This document shows, in pieces, positions 34,627 through 43,332 of a stretch of DNA of 64,000 nt. The stretch covers positions 372,001 to 436,000 of the forward strand of contig CAVOQQ010000002.1 of the NCBI GenBank assembly GCA_963698395.1, given 5' to 3'. The first letter of the stretch is position 1. Each line of letters begins with the position of its first letter. Source of the DNA: JBBQUN01 sp963698395. GTDB taxonomy: Bacteria; Actinomycetota; Acidimicrobiia; Acidimicrobiales; SZUA-35. The notes under the pieces are model-generated. The model was not told where the DNA came from, made no database searches, and was given only the letters and a program-made list of their open reading frames with translations. Position numbers and translations under genes: made by a program.

Positions 34627-35436
34627 CTAGTTCAGACCCGGTGGGAGGATGGTGCGCCAGTCGATCGTGGTGCTGGTCGTCGGGTTGATCGTGGTGCTGG
34701 TCGGCGCGGTCGTCGGTCGAGTGGTGGTGGTCGTCGACGGCACCGTGGTCGGGGTGCTCGAGGATGACGAGGGGACGGTGGTCTCGGTGGCATCGACCGT
34801 GGTGACACTCGTGCCGGGTTGCGTGGTCACGGGGGTGGCGGCGACGGTGGTCGAGGTCTGCGGCTTGGGTGCCGTGGTGGCCGTGGACGGCGCCGACGTT
34901 CCGACGACCAGGGTCATGCTCGGGTCGATGTCGATCGTGATCGTCGTGGAGCTGTTGGGTTGGCCCGACGTGGTCGGTGGCGCTGTGGCCGGGGTGGTGG
35001 AGGGGGTGCTGGCCACGACCATCGTGGTCTCTGGTGCGCTCGTCGTCGCGGGCGCGGGCTCGGTCGTCGCTTCGACCGGTTCGGTGTCGGGTGGCGGTTC
35101 TGCAACCGTCGTCTCGGGCTCGACCGTCGTGGTCTCGGCGGCGTCGATCGATGGCTCGGTGAGCGGCGGAGCCTCCGATGATGCCGGTGCGGCGACCTCC
35201 GACGATGAGTCGCTCGGGACGGAGGCAGGAGTCGTCGGTGCTGCCGGATCGGTGACCGCAGGCGCTGGTGCCGCAATGCTGGCGGAGGGCACGCCCATCG
35301 GCGTCAGCTGCGACTCACGGACTCGCACGGCCTGCAGTCCGAGCGGCACGGCAACGAGCGCGGCCGTGACGGTCGACAACGAGAGGGCAAGATAGAACCG
35401 CGGCGAGCGGAGCGTTTGTGTGACCTGCTCGATCAT
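34627..35436 (-). CDS. Thr/Pro/Ser-rich single-pass membrane protein
   Basis: A 269-residue protein with one N-terminal membrane helix (about 15-37, FYLALSLSTVTAALVAVPLGL) and a long extracellular tail made almost entirely of Thr, Pro, Ser, Ala and Glu (TTTVEPETTVAEPPPDTEP, TTTTRPTTAPTSTTINPTT). The C-terminus is TIDWRTILPPGLN. The opposite strand is also open (Val/Gly-rich, 34649-35395), but the membrane-helix-plus-TP-tail layout makes the minus strand more credible. It may be a glycosylated wall-spanning protein. It converges with the DUF4214 protein gene. Confidence 0.6.
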   Translation of the reverse strand: MIEQVTQTLRSPRFYLALSLSTVTAALVAVPLGLQAVRVRESQLTPMGVPSASIAAPAPAVTDPAAPTTPASVPSDSSSEVAAPASSEAPPLTEPSIDAAETTTVEPETTVAEPPPDTEPVEATTEPAPATTSAPETTMVVASTPSTTPATAPPTTSGQPNSSTTITIDIDPSMTLVVGTSAPSTATTAPKPQTSTTVAATPVTTQPGTSVTTVDATETTVPSSSSSTPTTVPSTTTTTRPTTAPTSTTINPTTSTTIDWRTILPPGLN

Positions 35437-35594
35437 GGGCGTCCTGTACGAGCCAGTGGAGGGAACCAGCGCTCACTTTCTAGTGCTCGTCAAGCTCGCT
35501 ACGGCCGAGATGGGATGAATCACCTAGTCGCGCTTCCGGCTGGTTGGCGTCGACGTCCGGCGACGATGGGGTGAACCGACGCGCCGTTCGTGAC

Positions 35595-35600
35595 TACGGT
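35595..35600 (+). promoter_or_regulatory. -10-like TACGGT for the folate cyclo-ligase gene
   Basis: It ends 8 nt before the GTG at 35609; no Shine-Dalgarno. Confidence 0.4.
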
Positions 35601-35608
35601 GCTGGTCT

Positions 35609-36172
35609 GTGGCCAATCAACCAACGGTGTCCAAGGCGGAGTGGCGGAGGCGAGCGCTCGACAATCGGGCGGCTCTCCGAGTCGACAGTGCTCGGGTGTG
35701 CTGGCATCTCGAACGGTTCCTTCGCGCTGCGAAACTCGACGGCTGGGTCGTCGCCTTCGACGCGATGCCCGACGAGGTCGATCTGCGGCAGCTCATCGAG
35801 GTCGACGAGCCCGTCGCACCGTTTGCGCTCACCCGCACACCGACGCACGGCCACGAGCTCACGGTGCACCCGGTCGGGTCGATGCTCGAGCGCCACCGCT
35901 ATGGCTACCGCCACCCGGTCGAGGGTTCCCCTGTCGTGCCCGACGACGAGATCGCCGCCGTGCTGGTGCCGGCGCTGGCGTTCGATCATCGCGGTCACCG
36001 GCTCGGTTTCGGTGCGGGCTATTTCGACCGATTCCTCGGTCGTCTGCGATCGGATGCCCTTCGCATCGGTGTGAGTGACGGCTTCATCGTCTCGGAGCTG
36101 CCGACCGAGCAGCACGACGTCGCGATGACCCATCTGGCCACCGAGGTCGGAGTCGTTTCCACTCCCTGGTGA
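35609..36172 (+). CDS. 5-formyltetrahydrofolate cyclo-ligase
   Basis: A 187-residue enzyme that converts 5-formyl-THF to 5,10-methenyl-THF with ATP. The N-terminal KAEWRRRALDNR matches the family's K-x-x-x-R start and the signature LAFDHRGHRLGFGAGYFDRF (near residues 120-140) is complete. The length is typical. A GTG start with a leaderless -10 is likely. It converges with the enoyl-CoA hydratase gene. Confidence 0.9.
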   Translation: MANQPTVSKAEWRRRALDNRAALRVDSARVCWHLERFLRAAKLDGWVVAFDAMPDEVDLRQLIEVDEPVAPFALTRTPTHGHELTVHPVGSMLERHRYGYRHPVEGSPVVPDDEIAAVLVPALAFDHRGHRLGFGAGYFDRFLGRLRSDALRIGVSDGFIVSELPTEQHDVAMTHLATEVGVVSTPW

Positions 36173-36216
36173 AGAGTCTGGTCCTCCGTGGGGCGGACCA
36201 CCGATCCACTCCTCAC

Positions 36217-37029
36217 TCAGTTCCCCTTGAAGTCGGGGAGTCGACGGTCGGCCATGGCCTTCACGCCTTCCTGCCAGTCGGCGGTGGCCGTGAGCTTTTC
36301 TTGTTCGGCCCGCTCGCGGTCGGTGGCGGCACGGATGGCGGCCGGAAGGTGGCCCCGCATCGTCGCCTTGATGGATACCACCGCGAGTGGAGCAGAGCGA
36401 GCGATCTCGAGGGCGAGCGCGTACGCCGACGAGCGAATCTCGTCGTCGGGGACGAAGCGGTCGAGCAGTCCGATGCGGTGGCCTTCCTCGCCGTCGATCC
36501 GGGCCCCGGTGTAGAGCAATTCGAGTGCGTGTTGTTGACCGACGAGCGCGGGCAACGTGACGGTCAGCCCGAATCCTTGGTGAAATCCGAGCCTGGCGAA
36601 GTTGGCCGACAAGCGCGTGCTCGGGCCGCCGACACGGAAATCGGCAGCGCAGGCCAAGCCCAACCCGCCGCCGATCGCCGCCCCGTTGACGGCGGCAACG
36701 ATGGGAAGCTTCGCCGAGAAGAGCTCGACGGCTTCGTCGTAGATGTGTCGATCGGCCAGGTCGCCGTCGTCGGCGTTGCCGGCACTGGTGAGCTTGGCTT
36801 CGGCGGGGTCGAACGACGCGCCGGCACAGAAATTCTTGCCTTCGGCGGCGAGCACGATGGCGCGAGCGCCGCCGGATTCGCAGGAGCGAACCGCAGCCGC
36901 AAGGTCGTGCAACATCTGCAAGCTGAAGAAGTTGTTGGGGGGTCGATGGACTTCGACCATCGCAACGTGCTGATCGTCGATGGTGACGGTGGTGTCGCCG
37001 AACCGGGTCGTTTCGCTGGAGCGTGCCAT
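36217..37029 (-). CDS. Enoyl-CoA hydratase/isomerase family protein
   Basis: A 270-residue crotonase-fold protein. The CoA/oxyanion motifs are visible as LAAEGKNFCAGASF and AAVNGAAIGGGLGLACAAD. The family's usual general-base Glu positions are not clear (LGFHQGFGLTVTLPALVG), so it may be an isomerase or other crotonase rather than a simple hydratase. ATG 37029 is chosen because the upstream extension is poor in protein-like sequence and leaves room for the divergent esterase promoter. Probably acts in acyl-CoA degradation. Confidence 0.83.
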   Translation of the reverse strand: MARSSETTRFGDTTVTIDDQHVAMVEVHRPPNNFFSLQMLHDLAAAVRSCESGGARAIVLAAEGKNFCAGASFDPAEAKLTSAGNADDGDLADRHIYDEAVELFSAKLPIVAAVNGAAIGGGLGLACAADFRVGGPSTRLSANFARLGFHQGFGLTVTLPALVGQQHALELLYTGARIDGEEGHRIGLLDRFVPDDEIRSSAYALALEIARSAPLAVVSIKATMRGHLPAAIRAATDRERAEQEKLTATADWQEGVKAMADRRLPDFKGN

Positions 37030-37088
37030 GTGCCGAGTCTTCCCGAAGTCGGTGCCCGCGTCGAATGGTGCAGCGTGCCGGTCCGCAA

Positions 37089-37094
37089 TACCTT
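37089..37094 (+). promoter_or_regulatory. -10-like TACCTT, leaderless type
   Basis: It ends 6 nt before the ATG at 37101, with no Shine-Dalgarno. Confidence 0.45.
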
Positions 37095-37100
37095 GGCGGC

Positions 37101-38045
37101 ATGCCGCTCGACCCACAGATCCAGCCACTCGTCGACCTGATCAACGCCGCTGCTGCCGACGCGCCGCCGGCGGATCAACAGACCGCAGCGATGCGACGCG
37201 AGGCCTATCACGGCTTGGTCGCCATCGCCGGTGCCGGGCCCGAGCTCCACGACGTCAGCGATACGGCGGCGCCGGGCCCGAACGGCGACGTCGGCTTGCG
37301 GGTCTACACCCCACTGGCGACCCCGTCCGCCGGCATCGTCGTCTACTACCACGGCGGTGGCTGGTGCATCGGCGACCTCGACACGCACGACGAAGTCTGT
37401 CGTTCGCTCGCCAAGCAGTCGGAGCAAACGGTTGTCTCGGTCGACTATCGGCTGGGTCCCGAGCATCGGTTCCCGGTGGCGGTGGAAGACTCCTGGGCTG
37501 CGCTCGAGTGGGTCGCAGCGAACACCGAGCAACTGGCCGTTGCCGACGCACCCATCGCCGTGTGCGGTGACTCCGCCGGTGGGAATCTCGCTGCGGTGAT
37601 GGCCTTGATGGCGCGCGACGCCGGCGGGCCGACGATTGCGGCCCAGCTCCTCGTCTACCCGGGCGTCGACATGGTCGACCCCGATCGCTTTGCCTCTCGT
37701 ACCGAGAACGGCGCCGGCTATGTGCTCACCAAGGAGACGATGGACTGGTTTGCCGATCACTACCTGGCCCAACCATCCGACGCCGATGACTGGCGGGCCT
37801 CGCCGCTGCGAGCGGGGTCGTTCACCGACCTGCCACCGGCGGTGGTGATCACCGCCGAGTTCGATCCGCTGCGAGACGAAGGGGCGGCCTACGCCGAGGC
37901 GCTGGCCGCCGCGGGCAACGAGGTCGAGCACCGGGTGTACGAGGGAATGGTGCACATCTTCTTCCAACTCGGCCCCGTCGTTGCCAAGGGCGCCGAAGCG
38001 GTGACACAGGTCGCCGAGGCAGCGAAGGCTCGCCTCGCCCCGTGA
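37101..38045 (+). CDS. Hormone-sensitive-lipase-family esterase (alpha/beta hydrolase)
   Basis: A 314-residue esterase. The oxyanion motif is HGGGW (84-88), the nucleophile is Ser158 in CGDSAGGNLA, the acid is Asp in EFDPLRDEG and the His is in GMVHIFF near the end. This is the full family IV (HSL) set. It is cytoplasmic and probably hydrolyses short-chain esters. It is divergent from the enoyl-CoA hydratase gene with 71 nt between starts. Confidence 0.92.
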   Translation: MPLDPQIQPLVDLINAAAADAPPADQQTAAMRREAYHGLVAIAGAGPELHDVSDTAAPGPNGDVGLRVYTPLATPSAGIVVYYHGGGWCIGDLDTHDEVCRSLAKQSEQTVVSVDYRLGPEHRFPVAVEDSWAALEWVAANTEQLAVADAPIAVCGDSAGGNLAAVMALMARDAGGPTIAAQLLVYPGVDMVDPDRFASRTENGAGYVLTKETMDWFADHYLAQPSDADDWRASPLRAGSFTDLPPAVVITAEFDPLRDEGAAYAEALAAAGNEVEHRVYEGMVHIFFQLGPVVAKGAEAVTQVAEAAKARLAP

Positions 38046-38158
38046 CCGCCTCGAAGACCGTCAGCGGCCACCGCCGTGTCCCGGTGCCACGCCGGTTCGG
38101 GCAAAACTGACCACGGCGAAGGTCCGATCGGCACTCGAATCATCGTCGGGATCGCTTC

Positions 38159-38164
38159 TACGTT
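38159..38164 (+). promoter_or_regulatory. -10-like TACGTT, leaderless type
   Basis: It ends 6 nt before the ATG at 38171, with no Shine-Dalgarno. Confidence 0.5.
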
Positions 38165-38170
38165 TGCTCC

Positions 38171-38941
38171 ATGGTGCGTAGGAGCCGAAGTGAAATCGAA
38201 GAACTCGTCGTCACGGCCGCAGTCGATCTGATCGAGTCCGAAGGGGTCGGAATCGGCCTCGAGGGCATCACGTACACCCGCGTGTTTCGCCATCTCGAGG
38301 CAACCACCGGCCAGCGTGTGACCCGGGCGTCGGTGCACGACCGGGTCTGGAGCGATCAGGCCGCGTTCCAGGCGGCAGTGCGCGACCGTATCGCCGCGAT
38401 CGATGAGCACGTGATCGATCTCGATGCGCTCGACGCGGCGACCGACAGGGCCCGCGTGGCGATGCTCGAGAGGAGCGATGCTCGCGCTGCCCTGGGCACG
38501 GTCATGCGCGATCTCTCCTCGATCGACGCCACGGGCTCATCGACTGCGCTGCTTCAGGCCAACGTTGCGGTGAAGGCGCTGATCGCGCTGGCCGACGATG
38601 ACGAACGAGCCCGCTCCGCCGAGAGTGTCGCCGCCTTTCGAACGAACCAGCAGCGGCGGATCGAAGTGCTCACGGTGTCCTACGGACGCACCATTCGCCG
38701 CCTCGGTGGGCGGGTCAAGGCGTCGCTCGGCGTCGAGTTCGACGAAGCCATTGCCCTCGTGGTGCGCGCCGTCGATGGTCTTTGCGAAGGTCTCCAACTT
38801 CGTGCGCCCTTCGATGAAGCCGGCCTCGCCGAGACGATCATCGACCTCGATGGGACGAGCGAGCCGTGGCCGCTCACGTCCATCGTCGGTTTCTCGCTGA
38901 TCGAGTCCTTCTTCGATTTCCCCGCCAGATCCGGAGGCTGA
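38171..38941 (+). CDS. TetR-like transcriptional regulator
   Basis: A 256-residue protein starting RRSRSEIEELVVTAAVDLIE, a TetR-like helix 1. The second part of the DNA-binding domain is longer and less standard (GLEGITYTRVFRHLEATTGQ, then VTRASVHDRVW in place of the usual GVSKGTLYRHF). The rest is all-helical ligand-binding type, with RAVDGLCEGLQLR near the end. Targets are not evident; it may control the esterase 125 nt upstream or the ABC exporter that converges with it. Confidence 0.72.
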   Translation: MVRRSRSEIEELVVTAAVDLIESEGVGIGLEGITYTRVFRHLEATTGQRVTRASVHDRVWSDQAAFQAAVRDRIAAIDEHVIDLDALDAATDRARVAMLERSDARAALGTVMRDLSSIDATGSSTALLQANVAVKALIALADDDERARSAESVAAFRTNQQRRIEVLTVSYGRTIRRLGGRVKASLGVEFDEAIALVVRAVDGLCEGLQLRAPFDEAGLAETIIDLDGTSEPWPLTSIVGFSLIESFFDFPARSGG

Positions 38942-39008
38942 AGCGCCCCGATCAGCGGGTCGGCACCCATGGGGGCTGGCCCCGGTGTCTGCCCGGACCG
39001 ACCTGCGT

Positions 39009-39680
39009 TCAGGCTTGGAGCCTGCCGTCGCTGATCTCGACGGTGCGATCGGCGTAGTCGGTCATTCTCGTGTCGTGGGTGACGATGATGGCCGCGGTGT
39101 TCCGGCTCTTGATCTCCGAGCGGATCAGTTCCATGACCTGGACGCCGAGCTTGGAGTCGAGCGCCGACGTCGGTTCGTCGAACAGCACGAGCTTTGGCTG
39201 GTTCATCAGGGCGCGACCGATGGCGACCCGCTGGCGTTCACCACCCGAGAGCTGGTCGGGCATGTTCTTCATCCGATGGTCGAGTCCGAGTTCGCCGAGG
39301 AGTTGCTCGGCCCGAGCCCTGGCACCCGAACCGCCGGCCCCTCGCATCTCGGCGACGACCGTGAGGTTCTCTCGCGCGTTGAGAAACGGCACGAGGTTGA
39401 CCGATTGGAAGACGAAGCCGATGTTGTTGCCGCGGAAGGTGGTGAGTTCCTTGCTCGTGTACCCGTCGATCTGCTCGCCGGTCACGGCAACGGTTCCGGC
39501 GGTCGGCGTCAGCAGTCCGCCGGCGATCGAGAGCAGGGTGGTCTTGCCCGAGCCGGAGGGGCCGACGAGAGCGACGATCTCGTCGTCGGCAACGGTGAGT
39601 GACGAGGAGTCGAGGGCAACGACCTCGGAGTCACCGGATCGATAGACCTTGCGTACGTCGATGAGTTCCAGTGCTGTCAT
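39009..39680 (-). CDS. ABC transporter ATP-binding protein (MacB/LolD type)
   Basis: A 223-residue ATPase. Walker A is GPSGSGKTT (40-48), the signature is LSGGERQRVAIGRAL, and Walker B is LVLFDEPTSALD with the His switch in IVTHDTRM. The Q-loop FVFQSVNLVP and the short length place it in the MacB/LolD/FtsE subfamily that works with FtsX-type permeases. The two permease genes lie directly upstream on the same strand; together they form an exporter or mechanotransmission complex. Confidence 0.93.
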   Translation of the reverse strand: MTALELIDVRKVYRSGDSEVVALDSSSLTVADDEIVALVGPSGSGKTTLLSIAGGLLTPTAGTVAVTGEQIDGYTSKELTTFRGNNIGFVFQSVNLVPFLNARENLTVVAEMRGAGGSGARARAEQLLGELGLDHRMKNMPDQLSGGERQRVAIGRALMNQPKLVLFDEPTSALDSKLGVQVMELIRSEIKSRNTAAIIVTHDTRMTDYADRTVEISDGRLQA

Positions 39681-39708
39681 GGTGGTGGGGCTCCTTCGAG
39701 ACGCACGA

Positions 39709-40815
39709 TCACACGCCGGCGCCGATCGCGGTGGCGGGGTCGACCGAGATGATGCGCCGTAGCGACACGAGGCCGCCGATGATGGCGGTGGCCGTGATGC
39801 CGACGAGGGTCGTCAAGCCTCGGCTGAGGGTGAACTGGACCGGAACGTTCGCTGGAATGCCGAGCGAGAGCACGAACGTGAACAGGGCCCCGAACCCGAA
39901 CGAGATGACGGCGACCGCCAACGCCTGCACGGCTACGCCGAGCACGAGGGTGCGGCTGGGTGTGCCGAATGCCTTGAGGACGGCGTAGAGCCCGACGCGT
40001 TCGAGCGTGAGCAGGGCGAAGAACAGCGCAACCACCAGTCCGACGACGAAGAAGGTCGTGCCGATGATGGCGCTGAAGGTCGTGTTTTGTTCGGCGACAC
40101 CCGGCAGCGTGTTGGCGGCGTCGATGGTCGAAAGCGAGCTGGTTGCCCCATTGCTTGCTGCGTCGATGCGTTCGGCGAGGTCGGCGGGGTCGACGCCGTC
40201 AGCGGCCTGGGCAACGACGGCCTGGAAGTCGTCCGGACCGACCTGGATGTCGGGCCGATTGGCGTTCTGCACTGCGCGCCAGGTCTCGGGCGCGACCCAG
40301 ATGCCGGACTGGCCGAGGAAGTTCGAGTCGTCGACCCACCCGCTGATGATCACCCGTGTGCCGGCGGGCCCTACGGCGATGGTGTCGCCCAGCGAGGCGC
40401 CCGAGGCCTCGAGCGTCTTGTCGGCCCACGCTTCACCAACCGGCGGTGGCGCGGGGATGGTCTCGGATGCGAGCTCGTAGCCGATGACCGCGCCATCGGC
40501 GATGTCGTCGACCCCGGGAAGGCTCACGCCGAGCAGGGTGACGCCGAGCCCGCCTGCTCGTTCGACGCCGTCGATCTGTGCGATCGCGCCGATCTGATCC
40601 GTGGTTGCATCCGAGCGCAGAATCGACTCGCGCGAATCGGCGCTGAAGACGATCGCGCCGTCGGGCAGCGAGCGAAGCGCACCGGTCGATCCGAGATACA
40701 GCCCATCGAGCAGGCCGCCGAGGAAGAGCAGCAGGAGCGTCAGCAGGGTGAGTGCGCCACCAGCGACGGCGAAGCGACCCGGTTTGCGAAGGACTTCCAA
40801 CAGTGCGAGTCGCAT
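39709..40815 (-). CDS. FtsX/MacB-type ABC permease
   Basis: A 368-residue permease with one N-terminal span (about 16-40, LTLLTLLLLFLGGLLDGLYL), a large extracytoplasmic domain (about 41-235) and three C-terminal spans (FFVVGLVVALFFALLTL, ALAVAVISFGFGALFTFVL, LVGITATAIIGGLVSLRRI), the standard MacB layout. The cytoplasmic coupling helix KAFGTPSRTLV is recognisable. It is related to the neighbouring permease and abuts its stop codon. Confidence 0.88.
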   Translation of the reverse strand: MRLALLEVLRKPGRFAVAGGALTLLTLLLLFLGGLLDGLYLGSTGALRSLPDGAIVFSADSRESILRSDATTDQIGAIAQIDGVERAGGLGVTLLGVSLPGVDDIADGAVIGYELASETIPAPPPVGEAWADKTLEASGASLGDTIAVGPAGTRVIISGWVDDSNFLGQSGIWVAPETWRAVQNANRPDIQVGPDDFQAVVAQAADGVDPADLAERIDAASNGATSSLSTIDAANTLPGVAEQNTTFSAIIGTTFFVVGLVVALFFALLTLERVGLYAVLKAFGTPSRTLVLGVAVQALAVAVISFGFGALFTFVLSLGIPANVPVQFTLSRGLTTLVGITATAIIGGLVSLRRIISVDPATAIGAGV

Positions 40816-41950
40816 CTAGAGACTGCTCCCTGCGTCGAGCGTGGCTCGAATCGGATCGATGCGAAGCACCCGTCGAACCGAGGCCAGGCCGCCGATGAGC
40901 GCCAGCACGGTGAGCACGCCGACGGTGGAAGCGACCTGCGCCGGGTCGAGGCTGACGTCGATGGCGCCGCCGCTGGTGGCCGTTCCGACGAGCAGCGTGA
41001 GGGCAATGCCGATGACCGTGCCGGCGGCCATGACGATCACGATCTGGCCGAGCAGGTTCTGGACCAGGTAGCGACGGGGTGCACCGATGGCCCGCAGGAG
41101 GGTGAGTGGTTTCGACTTCTGCACGGTGAGGATCATGAAGAAGAAGCCGACCACGAGGACCACGACCATGAAGGCGAGGGCGAGAATGATGCTGAACGAG
41201 CTGTTCACGCCCTTCACTCCCGGGTTCTCGTCGATGGCTTGCTGTCGAGTGAGTGCCTCGATGCCGTCGACCTGGGCGGTGATGGTGCTCGCCAGTTCGC
41301 CCGGGTCGACACCGTCCTCGGGCTGCACCGCGATGAGCGATGGGAGCACCTGAGCGCCGGGGTCGAGCGCTTGCTTCGCCTGCACGTAGGTGTCGTAGGA
41401 GACGAAGATGGTGGCCTGCACACTCCAGCGCGGCATCGGCAGCCACCCCGACCACCGTGATGTCGACGGGCTCTTCGCCCAGGATCGTCACGGTGTCGCC
41501 CAGCTCGAAACCGGCGTTGTCGCTGCTGAACGACGTGACGCCCTCACCCGGTCCGGACGGAAGGCGACCCTCGATCAACGAAGTCGGTTCGCCGAGCCCG
41601 CCCAGTTCGTAGCCGAACACCGCCGCGTCTTGGTTCTCCGCACCTGCGCTGACGGTGAAGGTGTTTTCGCCGATCGACCCGGTCGATGCCACGCCGGGAA
41701 TGGCCGCGATCTGTTCCTCGAGACCGGGGAAGATGAGGCTGGCCTCGACGTTGCGTCGTGCCTGGTCGCCGTAGGCGAGGACGGGGGCGTTCTGGTTGTC
41801 GACGGCCCCGATGAAGCTGGTGACGAGCCCGCCGAAGAGCGCCTGCTGGAACAGGATGAGAAAGACGAGGAGGCCGACGGCCAGCGACAAGAGCAGGAAG
41901 CGCAGCTTGGATCGTGCGATTTCTCGTAGGGCCAGCTCCACCGGCGGCAT
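40816..41950 (-). CDS. FtsX/MacB-type ABC permease (frameshifted here)
   Basis: From ATG 41950 it reads LALREIARSKLRFLLLSLAV with one span, then part of the extracytoplasmic domain up to VVGVAADA. Near 41428-41434 one extra base shifts the frame; the remainder (RWSVQATIFVSYDTYVQAKQ ... NSSFSIILALAFMVVVLVVG, three more spans) is read in another frame to the stop at 40816. Removing one base yields a single permease of about 377 residues, close in size to its neighbour. As the downstream genes look intact, a sequence error is likely. Confidence 0.8.
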
Positions 41951-42035
41951 GATAGCGATGAGTTCTTGCTGTGAGCTTTATCCGCCGTGCGGTTGAGTGG
42001 ACGCCCTACGCTCATGCGATCGTCCTGTCGTTCAC

Positions 42036-42061
42036 CTGAGCGAACGGAGCGCTGCGCTCAG
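42036..42061. other. 7-bp inverted repeat upstream of dsbB
   Basis: CTGAGCG and CGCTCAG are separated by 12 bases, in the 154-nt gap between the divergent permease and DsbB genes. It could be an operator or an RNA hairpin. Confidence 0.3.
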
Positions 42062-42104
42062 CCCTCCAGCGATGCCGTCCCGTCCGCTGTCAGCCAAGGT
42101 CCCC

Positions 42105-42662
42105 ATGCCCGTCGAGACCGTCAGCCTGTTCTTCGCCATGTTGTTCGCAGGCGCCATGGTGATCAACGTCGTGGCAGCGATCCTGGGCGTCATCCGGTTG
42201 ACCACGGGCCGGCTTCCCGCGGCGGTGGTGCCGCTGGTGAACGAGCTACGGCCCATCGCACCGATCATGGCGCTGCTCGCGCCGACCCTGGCCATGTTCG
42301 GGAGTCTCTACTACTCCGAAGTCGCCGGCTACGACCCGTGTCATCTGTGCTGGGTGCAGCGCTTCTTGATGTATCCGTCGTCGATCGTGCTCGGTATCAG
42401 CGTGCTGACGAAGCGCCCCGCACTTGCGTGGGTGCCGTTTCATCTGTCGCTCGTCGGGCTCGGTGTCTCGGCCTTTCACCGGGTCGAGCAGCAGTGGCCA
42501 ACCCTGTTCACCCAGGCCTGCGACCCGTCGAATCCGTGCTCGGGTCGCTGGGTCGACACCTGGGGCTTCGTCACCATCCCTACGATGGCCTTCGCCGCGT
42601 TCGGCCTGGTCTGTGTTTTTGTCCCCCTATCGTTGCTCGGGCCCAAGGAGGCCACATCATGA
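42105..42662 (+). CDS. DsbB-family disulfide bond formation protein
   Basis: A 185-residue four-helix membrane protein that would reoxidise DsbA-type partners using quinone. The first redox pair is Cys79/Cys82 in YDPCHLCWVQRF, a near-standard DsbB motif. The second pair is Cys139/Cys145 in ACDPSNPCSGRW. There are about five hydrophobic spans, the first (about 5-30) extra to the E. coli form. ATG 42105 is preferred; ATG 42072 is also in frame. It overlaps the next gene by 4 nt. Most actinobacteria use VKOR for this step, so DsbB is notable. Confidence 0.85.
   Translation: MPVETVSLFFAMLFAGAMVINVVAAILGVIRLTTGRLPAAVVPLVNELRPIAPIMALLAPTLAMFGSLYYSEVAGYDPCHLCWVQRFLMYPSSIVLGISVLTKRPALAWVPFHLSLVGLGVSAFHRVEQQWPTLFTQACDPSNPCSGRWVDTWGFVTIPTMAFAAFGLVCVFVPLSLLGPKEATS
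42645..42651 (+). promoter_or_regulatory. Strong Shine-Dalgarno inside dsbB for the next gene
   Basis: AAGGAGG lies 7 nt before ATG 42659, within the end of dsbB. It contrasts with the leaderless genes around and fixes the start of the first thioredoxin-like gene. Confidence 0.75.
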
Positions 42663-43330
42663 CGTCTTCAACTTCATCTGGCGGCGGCAGCCGCGGATTC
42701 CTGCTCGCCATCGTCGCCGTTTGCATCCTCGGGGCCGGACTGATCGCCTTCGTGATCAGCAGCGGCGCCGGTGATGATCCCGATGCGGTCGATGCCACCG
42801 CTCCGGTCACGGTCGAGGGAGACCTGCTGGCGCAGATGCCGAGTGTCGGCGGGGTGACCAACGCCGCCAACGACGAGGCCATCGGCCAGGTCGCTCCCCG
42901 CCTCGTCGGTACCGATTTCGACGGCAACGAGGTCGTGATCGAAGCCGACGGTCGTCCGAAGGCGATCTACTTCGTCGCCCACTGGTGCCCCCACTGCCAG
43001 GTCGAGGTGCCAACCGTCCAGGCCCTGATCGACGAAGGCAAGCTTCCCGAAGGCATGGACGTCTATGGCGTGTCCACCTCGGTGAATGCCGGGTCGAGCA
43101 ACTACCCGCCCAATCGTTGGCTCGAAGGTGCCGAGGGCTGGGACGTCCCCACGATGCGTGACTCCGAAGACTCCGAGGCGCTGATCAACTACGGAGCCGG
43201 TGGCTTCCCGTACGTCGTGTACCTCGACGGCGACAACACCGTGCTCGCTCGTTCCTCCGGTGAGCTCGACAGCGGCACCATCGAACAGGCGTGGGCGCTC
43301 ACCGCCGGAGCGGTCGCCTCGGCCGGCTGA
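42659..43330 (+). CDS. Membrane-anchored DsbA-like thioredoxin-fold protein
   Basis: A 223-residue protein with one N-terminal span (about 13-34, RGFLLAIVAVCILGAGLIAF) and an extracytoplasmic thioredoxin fold. The active site is HWCPHC (Cys110, Cys113); CPHC is the DsbA dipeptide, which favours an oxidant. The cis-Pro loop is GAGGFPYVVYLDG. It lies in an operon with DsbB and a paralogue and is probably the DsbB substrate that makes disulfides in exported proteins. Confidence 0.85.
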   Translation: MTSSTSSGGGSRGFLLAIVAVCILGAGLIAFVISSGAGDDPDAVDATAPVTVEGDLLAQMPSVGGVTNAANDEAIGQVAPRLVGTDFDGNEVVIEADGRPKAIYFVAHWCPHCQVEVPTVQALIDEGKLPEGMDVYGVSTSVNAGSSNYPPNRWLEGAEGWDVPTMRDSEDSEALINYGAGGFPYVVYLDGDNTVLARSSGELDSGTIEQAWALTAGAVASAG

Positions 43331-43332
43331 CG

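Noticed and set aside
34649..35395. Val/Gly-rich plus-strand ORF
   Set aside because: Less credible than the opposite-strand protein, which has a membrane helix and a plausible extracellular tail.
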